64,000 nt of DNA, taken from Symmachiella dynata. Lineage in GTDB: Bacteria > Planctomycetota > Planctomycetia > Planctomycetales > Planctomycetaceae. The stretch covers positions 7,058,001-7,122,000 of the forward strand of contig NZ_CP036276.1 of assembly GCF_007747995.1 (NCBI RefSeq), in the 5' to 3' direction. Positions 1 through 8,814 of the stretch are shown here, piece after piece. The translations under genes and the position numbers were made by a program. Position 1 is the stretch's first letter. Each line of letters begins with the position of its first letter. Under the pieces are notes generated by a model. It had not been told where the DNA came from. It did not search any database and saw nothing but the letters and a program-made list of their open reading frames with translations.

Positions 1-519
1 GGCGGTGATCAACTCGGCGCACCCCTTACTACTGCTGTAGGGATCGCTGCCTCCCATGGGGTCTGCTTCGACGAAGCCATGGATCGCGTCATGATTTTGG
101 TAGCATTTGTCACTCGTGACGACAATCGCGACGCGGACACCAGATGTCTGTCGCACGGCTTCCAGCACGTGAGCCGTTCCCATGACGTTGGTAGCATAGG
201 TTTCGAGCGGTTCGTGATAGGAGCGTCGCACCAAACTCTGCGCCGCCATGTGAATCACGATCTCCGGCTGTGCATCGCGAACCGTGGTGCGCAGGTGTTC
301 GAAGTTGCGGACATCGCCGCGAATCGAGCGTAGGTCATCGTCAAGATGGGCGAGCTCAAACAGCGCTGGTTGTGTGGGGATGTCGCGGGCAAAACCGACG
401 ACCTCGGCGCCTAGCTCTTTGAGCAATAGACAGAGCCAAGCTCCCTTAAAGCCCGTATGGCCGGTCACCAGCACACGTTTTCCGCGCCAAAACGGCTGCC
501 ATAGTCTGCCGCCTTCCAT
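1..519 (-). CDS. rfbG: CDP-glucose 4,6-dehydratase, 3' part cut off by window edge
   Basis: Short-chain (extended SDR) sugar-nucleotide dehydratase that converts CDP-glucose to CDP-4-keto-6-deoxyglucose for dideoxy- or deoxysugars of surface polysaccharide. The reading frame stays open to base 1, so about 173 N-terminal residues are visible and the C-terminal half is missing. The NAD-binding loop reads VTGHTGFKGAW (about residues 18-28), typical of RfbG rather than dTDP-glucose dehydratases. Also visible are a TSDKCY strand and the catalytic YxxxK as PYSSSKG near residue 160. I chose the ATG at 519 over the in-frame ATG at 540 because AGGAGG lies 7-8 bases before 519. No partner cytidylyltransferase is visible; it could lie beyond the left edge. 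Confidence 0.88.
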   Translation of the reverse strand, partial: MEGGRLWQPFWRGKRVLVTGHTGFKGAWLCLLLKELGAEVVGFARDIPTQPALFELAHLDDDLRSIRGDVRNFEHLRTTVRDAQPEIVIHMAAQSLVRRSYHEPLETYATNVMGTAHVLEAVRQTSGVRVAIVVTSDKCYQNHDAIHGFVEADPMGGSDPYSSSKGCAELITA

Positions 520-540
520 GGCGTGCCCTCCTAAACTCAT

Positions 541-876
541 TTCCAGTGAGATCATTTTCGCCAGACGAAGTCCCTCGTCGAGCGAAAGCGGGGCGTAATG
601 TGGCAGAAACATTCCGCAGGGTCAATATGTAATTGAGATGCCGTCCGGCAACTCAAATGACGATATTTTTAGCCACAGATGAAACACGGATCAAACACAG
701 ATTCGAGGAAGGCGGCAGACAAATCCCCAAACCGACGGCTTGCCGTCGTGCACGGTTATCCATGCCAAGTAACACCTTCGCACTGGCAAAGCCAGTGGCA
801 CCCTATTTTTCAGCTGTGATTATGCATGGGTGACGGGAATAGACACCGGTGGCGTGAAACCGCGTGGCCAACCGTT
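541..876. other. gene-free spacer with hairpins and a dispersed repeat
   Basis: No credible gene. It holds a stretch resembling the common CACAGAT-type dispersed repeat (about 671-702), a hairpin CGACGGC-TT-GCCGTCG (733-748), and a palindrome followed by GGCACCC that is listed separately. Confidence 0.6.
733..803. repeat. REP/BIME-like double palindrome, copy 1
   Basis: Two hairpins separated by a short spacer: CGACGGC/GCCGTCG at 733-748 and CACTGGC-AAA-GCCAGTG at 781-797, the latter followed by GCACCC. Read on the minus strand, the 781-797 hairpin and the adjoining GTGTTAC spacer match the copy at 4846-4915. Confidence 0.7.
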
Positions 877-1839
877 CTATTTTATCGTCGCACCGTGATT
901 CATCGGTTTGACACAGCGGATGTCGCAGTTTTGGCAATTCGGGTCGCTGCGCAATTCGCCGCATAGCACGTCCGCGTGTGATTGATCGCGACAGAGTACA
1001 AAGAGCGTTGGGCCCCAGGATGTTTGGCCGATTCCCGTATAGCCCCGTTCCCGAATGACCGGTGCCAATTGTTGCATCGCCGGTGAGGCGAAGACTCCCC
1101 CTTGTGTCGGGGCAAAATATTCACCGACCATCCGACCGAATTCGTAAATGGCCGCACTACAGGCGTCGAAATCGGCTTCGATCACAGCCGGCATCATTTG
1201 CAATAATAAAATCCGGCAAAGCGTATCGGTCATGTCCGTCGGCATCGGGGCCATCTCGGCAAAGGCCTTCAATTCCGCTGATCCGGAGAGCCCGCTGAAT
1301 TCTTTGGGGGTCACCAGCACAAATCGCCATTCGCTTGGAAACTCGGCGTGTCCCACCAGTGGGGCAACGGCGTCCTTGCTCCGTTTGCCGCCGTCGATGA
1401 GGAACCCTCCCCGCTCAAAACCGTGGATGCCCAGTCCCGACCGCAAACCCCGCCCGACACGTTCGGCCAACGGAATCGCAGGAGTCGCTGATTCACCAGC
1501 CAGCACCGCTAGCACGCGGGCGGTGGCCAAACCGAGTTGCGTTCCCGAACCGAGCCCCGCATGTGGCGGAATCACTTGCTCCAGGTTGATGCGGCAAGGG
1601 GGAGGCTGCTTGCCGTTTGGAATGGATTCCCGGTAGGCGCCGACGAATCGGCGCACGCGATCGGCAGCAATTTCGTCTCCAATTACCTCGTCAGCTTCGG
1701 CGACGGTTCCGCGCAGGCGATAACCGATTCCTGAGACCATCACCCCGGCGCCGCCGAATTGCCGCGAGATTTGGGGCGAATGCGCTAACAGCCCAAAATG
1801 TAGCCTCGCACCGGTTTCGACAACAACTTCGTCGGTCAT
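877..1839 (-). CDS. beta-ribofuranosylaminobenzene 5'-phosphate synthase family protein
   Basis: A GHMP-kinase-fold enzyme of about 320 residues. The family condenses 4-hydroxy/aminobenzoate with PRPP in the first committed step of tetrahydromethanopterin synthesis, which supports C1 (formaldehyde) oxidation in methylotrophs and planctomycetes. The sequence opens with ETGARLHFGLL and has the glycine-rich GHMP motif PPHAGLGSGTQLG at residues 91-103, then GLGIHGFERGGFLIDGG and a C-terminal GIGQTSWGPT motif. The frame extends upstream to a TTG at 1929, but the ATG at 1839 puts the conserved N-terminus in place, so I used it. It stands alone, divergent from hldE; no other H4MPT genes are in view. 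Family assignment is firm; activity is inferred. Confidence 0.82.
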   Translation of the reverse strand: MTDEVVVETGARLHFGLLAHSPQISRQFGGAGVMVSGIGYRLRGTVAEADEVIGDEIAADRVRRFVGAYRESIPNGKQPPPCRINLEQVIPPHAGLGSGTQLGLATARVLAVLAGESATPAIPLAERVGRGLRSGLGIHGFERGGFLIDGGKRSKDAVAPLVGHAEFPSEWRFVLVTPKEFSGLSGSAELKAFAEMAPMPTDMTDTLCRILLLQMMPAVIEADFDACSAAIYEFGRMVGEYFAPTQGGVFASPAMQQLAPVIRERGYTGIGQTSWGPTLFVLCRDQSHADVLCGELRSDPNCQNCDIRCVKPMNHGATIK

Positions 1840-2217
1840 GATCTCACTACTTCCGTCCGCCTCGGCCAAACGACTCTCGATTTCCGGTTTTTCTTCCCCC
1901 AGATTAACGAATCGGCTGTCGGGACGCAAAATCGTGGCGGTGGATATTTTTTGTGGTGAGAAATGTTGCCGCTGCGGGTTATCTTAAAACGCCATCGCCG
2001 CGAATCGGCATTGACTCAAAACGCCTTGCTGACGATCATTCCCGCCCCTCGCTAGCGATGGAGATCACCGAGTCACAGAAGTGCTCTGCCTCGCGGTGCG
2101 TTTCCCTTTCCGGCCGCGGTTGTCTGCTCTCTCCACAGGGAGCGAAACAATTGTCGCTGGGGCAAGGACTATAAAAACTTGATCTGTAGACTCTTTCGCA
2201 ATGGATTGCGACCGACG
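1840..2217. other. divergent intergenic region
   Basis: This 378-base spacer separates the divergent beta-RFAP synthase and hldE genes and must hold the promoters of both. I saw no strong hairpin, repeat or operator. Confidence 0.5.
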
Positions 2218-3753
2218 ATGTCCAATGATTTAATCCAGGTTCTGCAAAACCTTGGCCGCCCACAGGTGTTGGTGTTGGGCGACTTAATACTCGACCGTTA
2301 CATCTGGGGCGACGCCGAACGGGTTAGCCAGGAAGCGCCCGTTATACTGCTGCAAGCCGATCGCAGTGAAACCCGTTTGGGCGGTGCTGCGAACGTCGCG
2401 CAGTTATTGCGGGGATTAGAAGCCGGCGTTTCGCTCGCAGGTGTCACCGGTGATGACCTCGACGGACGCGAACTCCGCAGTGAACTAGAAGCCTTGGATG
2501 TGAATTGTGATGCGGTGCTCGTCGACGACACGCGTCCCACGACCGTCAAGGAACGCTTCATCGGACGCGCGCAACATCGGCATCCGCACCAAATGCTCCG
2601 CGTGGATCGTGAACAGCGCACGGCGCTGGACGCCCAACGCTCGGAGACCTTGCTGCAGACCGTCCTGCCGTTGATTGAAAAACACCAAGTCGTGTTGATC
2701 TCCGATTATGCCAAAGGCGTGTGTACTCCGGAAATCGTGCAACAGATCATTACCCACGCTCGTCAAGTCGGCGTCCCGGTGATTGTCGATCCGCGACCGG
2801 GCGAGGACTATTCGCTGTATCACGGTGCGACGGCCGTCACGCCGAATCGTTTAGAAACCACGCGGGCGACCGGCATCAATGTGCAATCCAGTGATGATGC
2901 TTTTGCCGCGGGACGGCAATTGTGCGAAGAACTGGACCTGAAGAATGCGTTTGTGACACTTGATAGCGACGGCATCGCTGTGGTCCAAGCGAATGGGGAC
3001 GCGGAATTGCTGCCGACGCGCAGACGTGAGGTTTACGACATTACCGGCGCGGGAGACATGGTGCTGGCGACGATTGGTGTCGCCATGGCCGATGGGGTCT
3101 CGTTGGCGGACACCGCCCGTTTGGCGAATATCGCCGGCGGTTTGGAGGTCGAGCAGATCGGGGTGGTTCCCATCACGCGCGACCAAATGTTGGGGGACCT
3201 ACTGACTGGTCCGCGTAAGACCTACCAAAAAGTCTGCGATCTCGACGAACTTGCTCAGCACGTTTCCGCGCGGCGACAATTGAAACAAAAAATCGTGCTC
3301 ACCAACGGCTGCTTTGATTTGTTGCATGTGGGACATGTGCATTATCTGCAACAAGCCGCCGATGAAGGGGATTGCCTGATCGTCGCCGTCAACAGCGACG
3401 CGAGCATCCGCCGCTTGGACAAGGCTCCGGATCGCCCGTTGTTTCCGCAACAGGAGCGAGCCACTATGTTGGCCGCTTTGGACGCGGTGGACTATGTGCT
3501 GGTCTTTGACGAAGAAACACCGCACGCCCTGCTGGATCGCCTCCGACCTGATTTGTTGGTCAAGGGGGGGACGTATCGCCGCGATGAGATCGTGGGTTGG
3601 GAACTTGTGGAATCCTATGGCGGCGACGTAAAGCCATTGTCGGTCATTCCCGGTGTCTCCACGACACAGATCGTTGAACGGTTGCGGGGCCAGACGATTT
3701 TGAAGAGACCCGCTGTTTCTCAAGCTCATGCGCCGGAGCGAAAAGCAGGATGA
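2218..3753 (+). CDS. hldE: bifunctional heptose-7-phosphate kinase / heptose-1-phosphate adenylyltransferase
   Basis: Cytoplasmic two-domain enzyme (511 residues) making ADP-heptose for LPS inner core. The N-terminal PfkB-type kinase shows GGAANVA near residue 55 and the anion-hole motif ITGAGDM near residue 278. The C-terminal nucleotidyltransferase begins at about residue 345 and has NGCFDLLHVGHVHYL at about 363, with the HxGH catalytic motif. The frame is open to a TTG at 2179, but ATG 2218 gives the usual N-terminus ahead of VLVLGDLILDRY. Its stop overlaps the ATG of the heptosyltransferase by 4 bases (ATGA), indicating coupled translation: the enzyme that makes the donor is followed by one that should use it. 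The domain order and length match HldE (RfaE) of Gram-negatives. Confidence 0.95.
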   Translation: MSNDLIQVLQNLGRPQVLVLGDLILDRYIWGDAERVSQEAPVILLQADRSETRLGGAANVAQLLRGLEAGVSLAGVTGDDLDGRELRSELEALDVNCDAVLVDDTRPTTVKERFIGRAQHRHPHQMLRVDREQRTALDAQRSETLLQTVLPLIEKHQVVLISDYAKGVCTPEIVQQIITHARQVGVPVIVDPRPGEDYSLYHGATAVTPNRLETTRATGINVQSSDDAFAAGRQLCEELDLKNAFVTLDSDGIAVVQANGDAELLPTRRREVYDITGAGDMVLATIGVAMADGVSLADTARLANIAGGLEVEQIGVVPITRDQMLGDLLTGPRKTYQKVCDLDELAQHVSARRQLKQKIVLTNGCFDLLHVGHVHYLQQAADEGDCLIVAVNSDASIRRLDKAPDRPLFPQQERATMLAALDAVDYVLVFDEETPHALLDRLRPDLLVKGGTYRRDEIVGWELVESYGGDVKPLSVIPGVSTTQIVERLRGQTILKRPAVSQAHAPERKAG

Positions 3754-4811
3754 AAATTGCAATGTTTTGCCCGAACTGGGTCGGCGACCTCGTGATGGCG
3801 ACTCCCGCACTGCGCGCCGTGCGCAATCGATACCCCCGCGCGGAGATCATCGGCATCATGCGGCCGTATCTTTCCGACGTACTCGACGGGACGGGGTTGA
3901 TTGATCGTGAATTGTTTTACGACCCGCGTGGCGCCAATCCAGCGCAGCGTGGATGGTCACTCAGCCGCCAATTGCGCTACGAAGACATCGATTTAGCATT
4001 GTTGTTCACCAACTCATTTCGAACAGCCATGATCGCTTGGGCGGGGCGGATTGAACGTCGCGTCGGTTTTGCTCGCGATGCGCGGCGCTGGTTGCTGACG
4101 GATGCTTTGAAACCAAAATCTCGACGAACTCCGCATCCGGTGATCGACGAGTATTGGCGCTTGGCAGCGTATGTCGGTGCGAAATCCACCGGCGGAACCG
4201 CTGAGCGACGGCAGATGGAGTTGGCCACCAGCTCTGAAGATGAACTGCGGTTTCAACGGATTCTGGCCCGTATTGGGTCGCCGGAGGAAACGCGGGGACT
4301 CGTCTGTTTGAATTCCGGAGGCGCCTTCGGAGCCGCGAAGCATTGGCCGACGTCCTCGTTCGCCGAGTTGGGTCGATTGATTGCCGATAAATTTCATAAA
4401 CAAGTCCTGGTGTTGTGTGGACCGGCCGAGCAAGCGCAAGCCCGCGAGATTGTTCGCCTTGCCGGACATCCGCACGTGGTCAGCCTCGCCGGCGAATCGC
4501 CCAGCCTGCGATTGACTAAAGCGGCCATCCGTCAAGCCGATTTATTGGTCACGACCGATTCCGGTCCACGGCATTTTGCCGCTCCGTTCAATGTCCCGGT
4601 TGTCACGATTTTTGGGCCAACGCACATCGCTTGGAGCGAAACCTTTTACCCCAAGGCGGTCCATTTGCAGCTGCATGTCGATTGCGGACCTTGTCAAAAA
4701 CGGGTCTGTCCGCTCGGGCATCATCGTTGCATGCAGGAATTGGGCGTGGATCGCGTGTTCAGTGCGGTGACGAGACAGTTGCACGAAACCGCACGTCGGT
4801 CCGTGGCTTAG
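3750..4811 (+). CDS. waaF: LPS heptosyltransferase (GT9, WaaF-like)
   Basis: Glycosyltransferase family 9 enzyme (353 residues), expected to transfer L-glycero-D-manno-heptose from ADP-heptose to the LPS core on the inner face of the cytoplasmic membrane. The N-terminus carries PNWVGDLVMATPALRAV, the acceptor-side GT9 motif. Near residue 268 is TTDSGPRHFAAPFNVP followed by TIFGPT, the donor-site motif. A cysteine-rich segment, CGPCQKRVCPLGHHRCM, follows as in WaaF proteins. It is translationally coupled to hldE by an ATGA overlap. WaaF (heptosyltransferase II) is the best match; WaaC-type or another GT9 specificity cannot be excluded. Confidence 0.88.
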   Translation: MKIAMFCPNWVGDLVMATPALRAVRNRYPRAEIIGIMRPYLSDVLDGTGLIDRELFYDPRGANPAQRGWSLSRQLRYEDIDLALLFTNSFRTAMIAWAGRIERRVGFARDARRWLLTDALKPKSRRTPHPVIDEYWRLAAYVGAKSTGGTAERRQMELATSSEDELRFQRILARIGSPEETRGLVCLNSGGAFGAAKHWPTSSFAELGRLIADKFHKQVLVLCGPAEQAQAREIVRLAGHPHVVSLAGESPSLRLTKAAIRQADLLVTTDSGPRHFAAPFNVPVVTIFGPTHIAWSETFYPKAVHLQLHVDCGPCQKRVCPLGHHRCMQELGVDRVFSAVTRQLHETARRSVA

Positions 4812-4845
4812 TGCTTTGTCACAGTTAAATTTTAGGGTTGTGTGT

Positions 4846-4915
4846 CACTGGCTTTGCCAGTGCGAGTTCAAAAGATCGGAAGTGTTACCAGGCACTGGCA
4901 GAGCCAGTGGCACCC
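4846..4915. repeat. REP/BIME-like double palindrome, copy 2
   Basis: Two inverted copies of one hairpin: CACTGGC-TTT-GCCAGTG at 4846-4862 and CACTGGC-AGA-GCCAGTG at 4893-4909, the second followed by GCACCC. The 30-base spacer contains GTGTTAC, also seen in copy 1. It sits between the heptosyltransferase and the GT4 gene. Confidence 0.75.
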
Positions 4916-4983
4916 CTGGTAATGATTGGCCGGCGAAACGATAAGCTGCGTCGCACTACAAACATTCTTCTAGTTCGGACCTC

Positions 4984-6198
4984 ATGGCTATCAGTACCGT
5001 ACAACAGGTCAAAACACCGAAAGCCGCCCCCCCTGCCCTTGACCGGCAGCCGTTGAAGATCGCGATTGCGCGGCGCTATTACTCCCTGCAACGCGGTGGA
5101 GCGGAGCGGTACTGTGTGAATCTATCACGGCAGTTGCTCAAGCTGGGGCATGATGTTTCGTTTGTCGGCGAAGGCATCGACGACGCGCTGAGCGACGAGT
5201 TGCCGTTTTTTCCCGTTCGCGTGCAATCCTCGACTTCCTCGGCCCGCAATCGCTCGTTTGCCGAGAACTGCGGCAAGGTGATTGCCGGGCAGAATTTCGA
5301 TATTGTCTATGGATTGGGTCGCAGTCTGGGCGTCGACCTGTTTCGGGTGACCGAACGACTGCAATCGCACTGGTTGAACGTGCACTATCGCAATCGGGCG
5401 CATCGGTTACTGCAGCAACTCAATCCGCGGCACCGGACGCTCATCGAGTTGGAACGAACGATCTGCCAGTCACCACAAACGCGGCGGATTGTGACGATTT
5501 CCTCCGTCGACGGCGCGTTGTTGCAGCGGTATTACGACGTGCCGCCGGAGAAAATCCGCACGATTTATAACGGCGTCGACATTGATCACTTTCATCCCCG
5601 CGCTCAACAGTTTTCCGCAGAGGTCCGTCGCGAATGGGGGATTGGGGAACACGATCCGCTGATTACGTTTGCTTCCATGGATTTTGCGGGCAAGGGACTG
5701 CGGACCATCTTGGAGTCGCTTCGCTCAGCTCGCAATCAAGAGATTCAACTTCTGGTATTGGGACGGGGGCCGCAACACAAGTTTGCGAGACTGGCCAAAC
5801 AATTGGGCGTCGCGAACCGCGTCACCTTCGCCGGACGACAAGACAAAATTGAGCGGTTTTATGCAGCGGGGGATCTGATGGTTCTCCCGACGACGTATGA
5901 ACCGTTTCCCAATGTGGTCGTCGAATCGATGGCCTGTGGAGTTCCCGCGATTACGACTGCCACCGCCGGCGGTGCGGACATGATTGACGAAGAAGCCACC
6001 GGCTACCTGTTGCCCGATAGCTGGGCAGTAGGCGAATTGGCAGAACGACTGGACCACCATTTTTCGAAAACGGACGCCCAGCGCGAATTGATGGCGACTG
6101 CCAGTCGGGCCAGGACAGCCACGATGACGGTCGAAAACAATGCGCGGCAAGTTTCGGAGTTGTTCTACGAGGTGTTGCGTGACAAGTCTCGCGTTTGA
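4984..6198 (+). CDS. glycosyltransferase family 4 (WaaG-like)
   Basis: Retaining GT-B glycosyltransferase of 404 residues, likely adding a hexose to the LPS core or a related surface glycan. The N-terminal domain has RRYYSLQRGGAERYCVNLS, the loop that contacts the acceptor in WaaG-like enzymes. The C-terminal donor domain includes TIYNGVDIDHFHP, an LGRGPQHKFARLAKQLG strand-helix, and TTYEPFPNVVVESMACGVP, which is the EX7E motif. The first about 20 residues are polar and not conserved-looking, so the start could be slightly downstream. It ends 20 bases inside the kinase gene that follows, so the two are co-translated. The acceptor is unknown. Confidence 0.85.
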   Translation: MAISTVQQVKTPKAAPPALDRQPLKIAIARRYYSLQRGGAERYCVNLSRQLLKLGHDVSFVGEGIDDALSDELPFFPVRVQSSTSSARNRSFAENCGKVIAGQNFDIVYGLGRSLGVDLFRVTERLQSHWLNVHYRNRAHRLLQQLNPRHRTLIELERTICQSPQTRRIVTISSVDGALLQRYYDVPPEKIRTIYNGVDIDHFHPRAQQFSAEVRREWGIGEHDPLITFASMDFAGKGLRTILESLRSARNQEIQLLVLGRGPQHKFARLAKQLGVANRVTFAGRQDKIERFYAAGDLMVLPTTYEPFPNVVVESMACGVPAITTATAGGADMIDEEATGYLLPDSWAVGELAERLDHHFSKTDAQRELMATASRARTATMTVENNARQVSELFYEVLRDKSRV

Positions 6199-6988
6199 GG
6201 ATTGGCAAAGCGGAAAGTTGCGCGTGAATCGCGACTTCGCGCAGATCCTCCGCAGCAACCAACTCGACACGTTCGATGCATTGATGAATCTCACCGGCGG
6301 CACGATTGCCAAAAACCTGTTGGCGGAACGGACCACAACGCGGATCACGCTGCAAGATGGGGAGCATTCCCGTGGATTTTACATCAAACGCCATTTGCCC
6401 TCGCCGCTCAAAGAATACTTCAAACCCTTGTTGCGGCTGACTTGGCCGATACTGGGCGCCCGCAACGAATGGGATGCTCTGCTCGAATTCCACACAGCTA
6501 AAATTCCGACCATGACACCGGTGGCACTAGGTGAAGTGGGGCGGTATTCGTTTCTGGTGACCGAAGCGATCGATGGGTACACGAAGCTGCCGGAATGGTT
6601 GGCACAACAACCGGCGACGGCTGATTTGACGCCGGTCGTGGACCGCGTGGCTGAGATCGCACGGCGGATGCATGTCTCGGGATTGCATCACCAAGATTTT
6701 TACTTGGGACACTTGTTGATCCGCCAAGGCGAAGATGATTTTGACGTGCGGGTCATCGACTTGGGCCGCGCACGGGCGTCGGCCCACCTGTCGCAGCGTT
6801 GGATCATCAAAGATTTAGCGCAGTTAGACTATTCCGCCCGGCACATGCGAATCCGCGAGCAGGTGCGGTTTTTGCATGGCTATTTCGGCGGTTCACGGCG
6901 ACTCGACCCGGCTGAAAAGCGCCTCGTACGACGAATCCGCAACAAGTCCCGCTGGATTGCACGGCACTCGCAGAAGAATCGGTTGTGA
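6179..6988 (+). CDS. lipopolysaccharide core kinase family protein (WaaP/Kdo kinase-like)
   Basis: Small protein-kinase-like enzyme (269 residues) of the WaaP/InaA family, which phosphorylates heptose or Kdo in LPS. The catalytic loop is HHQDFYLGHLLI with the presumed base Asp at about residue 173. The metal-binding segment VIDLGRAR, Asp at about 194, stands in for DFG. A run FYIKRHLP includes the likely ATP-binding lysine. I chose GTG 6179: GAGG lies about 7 bases upstream, and it follows directly from the GT4 reading frame, overlapping it by 20 bases. Position after a heptosyltransferase and a WaaG-like transferase supports an LPS-core substrate. Confidence 0.82.
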   Translation: MTSLAFEDWQSGKLRVNRDFAQILRSNQLDTFDALMNLTGGTIAKNLLAERTTTRITLQDGEHSRGFYIKRHLPSPLKEYFKPLLRLTWPILGARNEWDALLEFHTAKIPTMTPVALGEVGRYSFLVTEAIDGYTKLPEWLAQQPATADLTPVVDRVAEIARRMHVSGLHHQDFYLGHLLIRQGEDDFDVRVIDLGRARASAHLSQRWIIKDLAQLDYSARHMRIREQVRFLHGYFGGSRRLDPAEKRLVRRIRNKSRWIARHSQKNRL

Positions 6989-7140
6989 GGGGTGAGGCCT
7001 GAGGCTTGAGGCGACAGGCTTGAGGGGTGAGGTTGTGGGCGGTAGACCGTAGACGGTAGGAAAGCGTCCTGCCCAGCAGATCATGACTGCCTCACGCTTT
7101 TCTCACGCCTGTCACCTCATGCCTCAGGTCTCTGTCCATC
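6989..7140. repeat. dispersed 'TGAGGCTTGAGG' repeat, inverted pair
   Basis: The left part (6989-7030) repeats GAGGCTTGAGG/GGGTGAGG units. The right part (about 7087-7130) holds their complements (CTCACGCCTGTCACCTCATGC). Together they form a large imperfect inverted repeat downstream of the kinase. Related pieces occur at about 31684, 41033 and on both sides of 61750. Confidence 0.6.
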
Positions 7141-7246
7141 GAATCTTTTATCGGATTCTGATACCGTCACCGGTTCATGCTGCCTTGTTGTCTTGAGCGG
7201 CCGCTGTTTGCCGGGGTTCTTCGGTGTTCCAAAGGGATTTCTATTC

Positions 7247-7939
7247 ATGAATGATGCCACCGCTGCCTTGATTGTGGCGATCATTTCTTATCTCGTCGGT
7301 GCGATTCCGTTTGGCTATTTGATTCCCAAATGGTGTAAGGGGATCGATATACGCGAGCATGGCAGTGGAAATCCGGGGGCGACGAATGTGCTCCGCACCA
7401 TGGGGAACGAGTGGGGAATTCTGGTGCTGTGCCTGGACCTGCTCAAGGGATTGTTGCCAGTATGGCTGTTGCCCATGTGGTTGTTGCCTAGCGACAGTCC
7501 GGCGATGCTTCATCTGCGTGTGCTGGCAGGAGTGGCGGCCATTGTGGGGCATATGTTGCCGGTGTATTTGCAGTTTCGCGGCGGCAAAGGTGTGGCAACT
7601 GCCTTGGGGGTCGTGATCGTACTGGGAGGATGGGGAACGCCGGTAGCTGTGGCAACGTTTCTAATCACATTCGCCGCATGGCGACTGGTGGCGCTCAGTT
7701 CGATGCTTGCAGTCAGCGCATTTGCGATCACGCAACTAGTGGTGCTTTATCCGTATCCGTCCCAGACGTGGAGCTTGCTGGGTTTTAGCGTTGCGGCGCC
7801 GTTGCTGATCATCTATCGGCACCGCAGCAATATCGTACGATTGTGGAATCGCGAGGAGGAAAGAACGGAGATCGGCAAACGCTCTTCGTCTGTAAAAAAC
7901 GAGGTTCCGACGGAGTCCGATGAAGATTCAGCGGCGTGA
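7247..7939 (+). CDS. plsY: glycerol-3-phosphate acyltransferase PlsY
   Basis: Integral membrane acyltransferase (230 residues) that uses acyl-phosphate to acylate sn-glycerol-3-phosphate, the first step of phospholipid synthesis. All three PlsY cytoplasmic motifs are visible: GSGNPGATNVLRTMG (residues 39-53), GHMLPVYLQFRGGKGVAT (about 100-117) and the C-terminal YRHRSNIVRL. Five hydrophobic segments alternate with these loops, matching the known topology. I preferred ATG 7247, preceded by AAGGGA, over an upstream GTG-region start at 7193. The last about 35 residues are a charged tail, longer than usual. It is not obviously in an operon with the LPS genes because a repeat block lies between. 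Confidence 0.93.
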   Translation: MNDATAALIVAIISYLVGAIPFGYLIPKWCKGIDIREHGSGNPGATNVLRTMGNEWGILVLCLDLLKGLLPVWLLPMWLLPSDSPAMLHLRVLAGVAAIVGHMLPVYLQFRGGKGVATALGVVIVLGGWGTPVAVATFLITFAAWRLVALSSMLAVSAFAITQLVVLYPYPSQTWSLLGFSVAAPLLIIYRHRSNIVRLWNREEERTEIGKRSSSVKNEVPTESDEDSAA

Positions 7940-7975
7940 TTTGGTGCGGCGCAGCGGTTGCGGGGCCGATGACAC

Positions 7976-8006
7976 AAAAAAAACGGGTGGGCTTTCAGCC
8001 GACCCG
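7976..8006 (-). terminator. Rho-independent terminator of the BON-like gene
   Basis: Read on the minus strand: outer stem CGGGT/ACCCG, a C-C mismatch, inner stem GGCT/AGCC with a GAA loop, then eight T. The stem begins inside the last codons of the BON-like gene, so the stop codon TGA lies in the hairpin. Confidence 0.85.
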
Positions 8007-8231
8007 GATGTCGTTGGTCAACTCCAAAACTTCGTCGATGGTGTTCATGGCTGCGTGCGATGCCAGTTGTTTGGCATAGTAGCTGGACGTCCGTCCCGTG
8101 AGCACGAGATGATCGGCCAGCAGATCAACCTGCAGACCTTGAATCATCCCATTGGTGTGTTGCAGCACCTGTTGGCGGACGCGTTCGTCGAGCGGCATTT
8201 GTATCTCAGCCGCTGGCGTATGTAATCGCAT
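7995..8231 (-). CDS. small BON-domain-like protein
   Basis: A 78-residue protein. Residues 15-75 (VRQQVLQH...LQVDLLADHLVLTGRTSSYYAKQLA) have the alpha-beta pattern and the central LxGxT/S turn of BON domains, which bind membranes or mediate protein contact in periplasmic proteins. No signal peptide is visible. The frame stays open for another 125 codons upstream, but AAGGAGG placed 8 bases before the ATG at 8231 makes that start nearly certain. It is a single-gene unit with its own terminator. The BON assignment is by pattern only. Confidence 0.7.
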   Translation of the reverse strand: MRLHTPAAEIQMPLDERVRQQVLQHTNGMIQGLQVDLLADHLVLTGRTSSYYAKQLASHAAMNTIDEVLELTNDIRVG

Positions 8232-8814
8232 GTCTGTTTCCTCCTTGATGAAAAGTCGCTGTGCGATTTCGTCTCTCAAGTTTCCGGAAGACGAGTCGGC
8301 GGACTCCAATTGCATGAAGCAACCGGCGGCCCGAGTCCGGTTTTCGGCAACGCGGAGAACTTGCGTCAGCGCGGTCTTAATGAAAGCCCGCTCAAACGGC
8401 AAAGCCATTTGCATCGCAGAAAGAAGCCAATCGCGTTTCTCGTGTCCTTGATGTCGCGTCGACTGATTGTAAGTGAGCTTGAGGGACTTGCGGGCGGCAG
8501 GCTGCTCGTCTTTGAATCGGCTCGTCAATAAGAGGGGACAACCAGGGGATGTCCTCAAAGAACCGCTCAACAAATCCAACACCCAACTGTAGTGCATCCC
8601 CCACAATACGTCAAATGATATCTAGCGGCTTACGGTCTGATTCACGAAAAACTCATCATGATTCCCACAAGGCGTTTCCGCGCGACGACGAATTTGCGAT
8701 GATACCCGCACGCCCCAAAACCAACCCGCCATCGTGCGGCAACAATTGGCAACGTTTCGACTCATTTCCCCCATCCGAATTTCACTGAAAAACACAAAAG
8801 GAATGATGGACACT
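8232..8814. other. divergent intergenic region, no gene seen
   Basis: About 580 bases between the BON-like gene (minus) and the M42 peptidase (plus). The minus frame continuous with the BON-like gene is open to 8606 but lacks recognisable features. No repeat or hairpin family member was found. Confidence 0.45.

Noticed and set aside
633-833. 66-codon plus-strand ORF in the left spacer
   Set aside because: It is made largely of dispersed repeat and hairpin sequence; no ribosome site.
8232-8606. In-frame upstream extension of the BON-like gene
   Set aside because: A near-perfect ribosome site at 8231 explains the start; the extension has no domain-like sequence.
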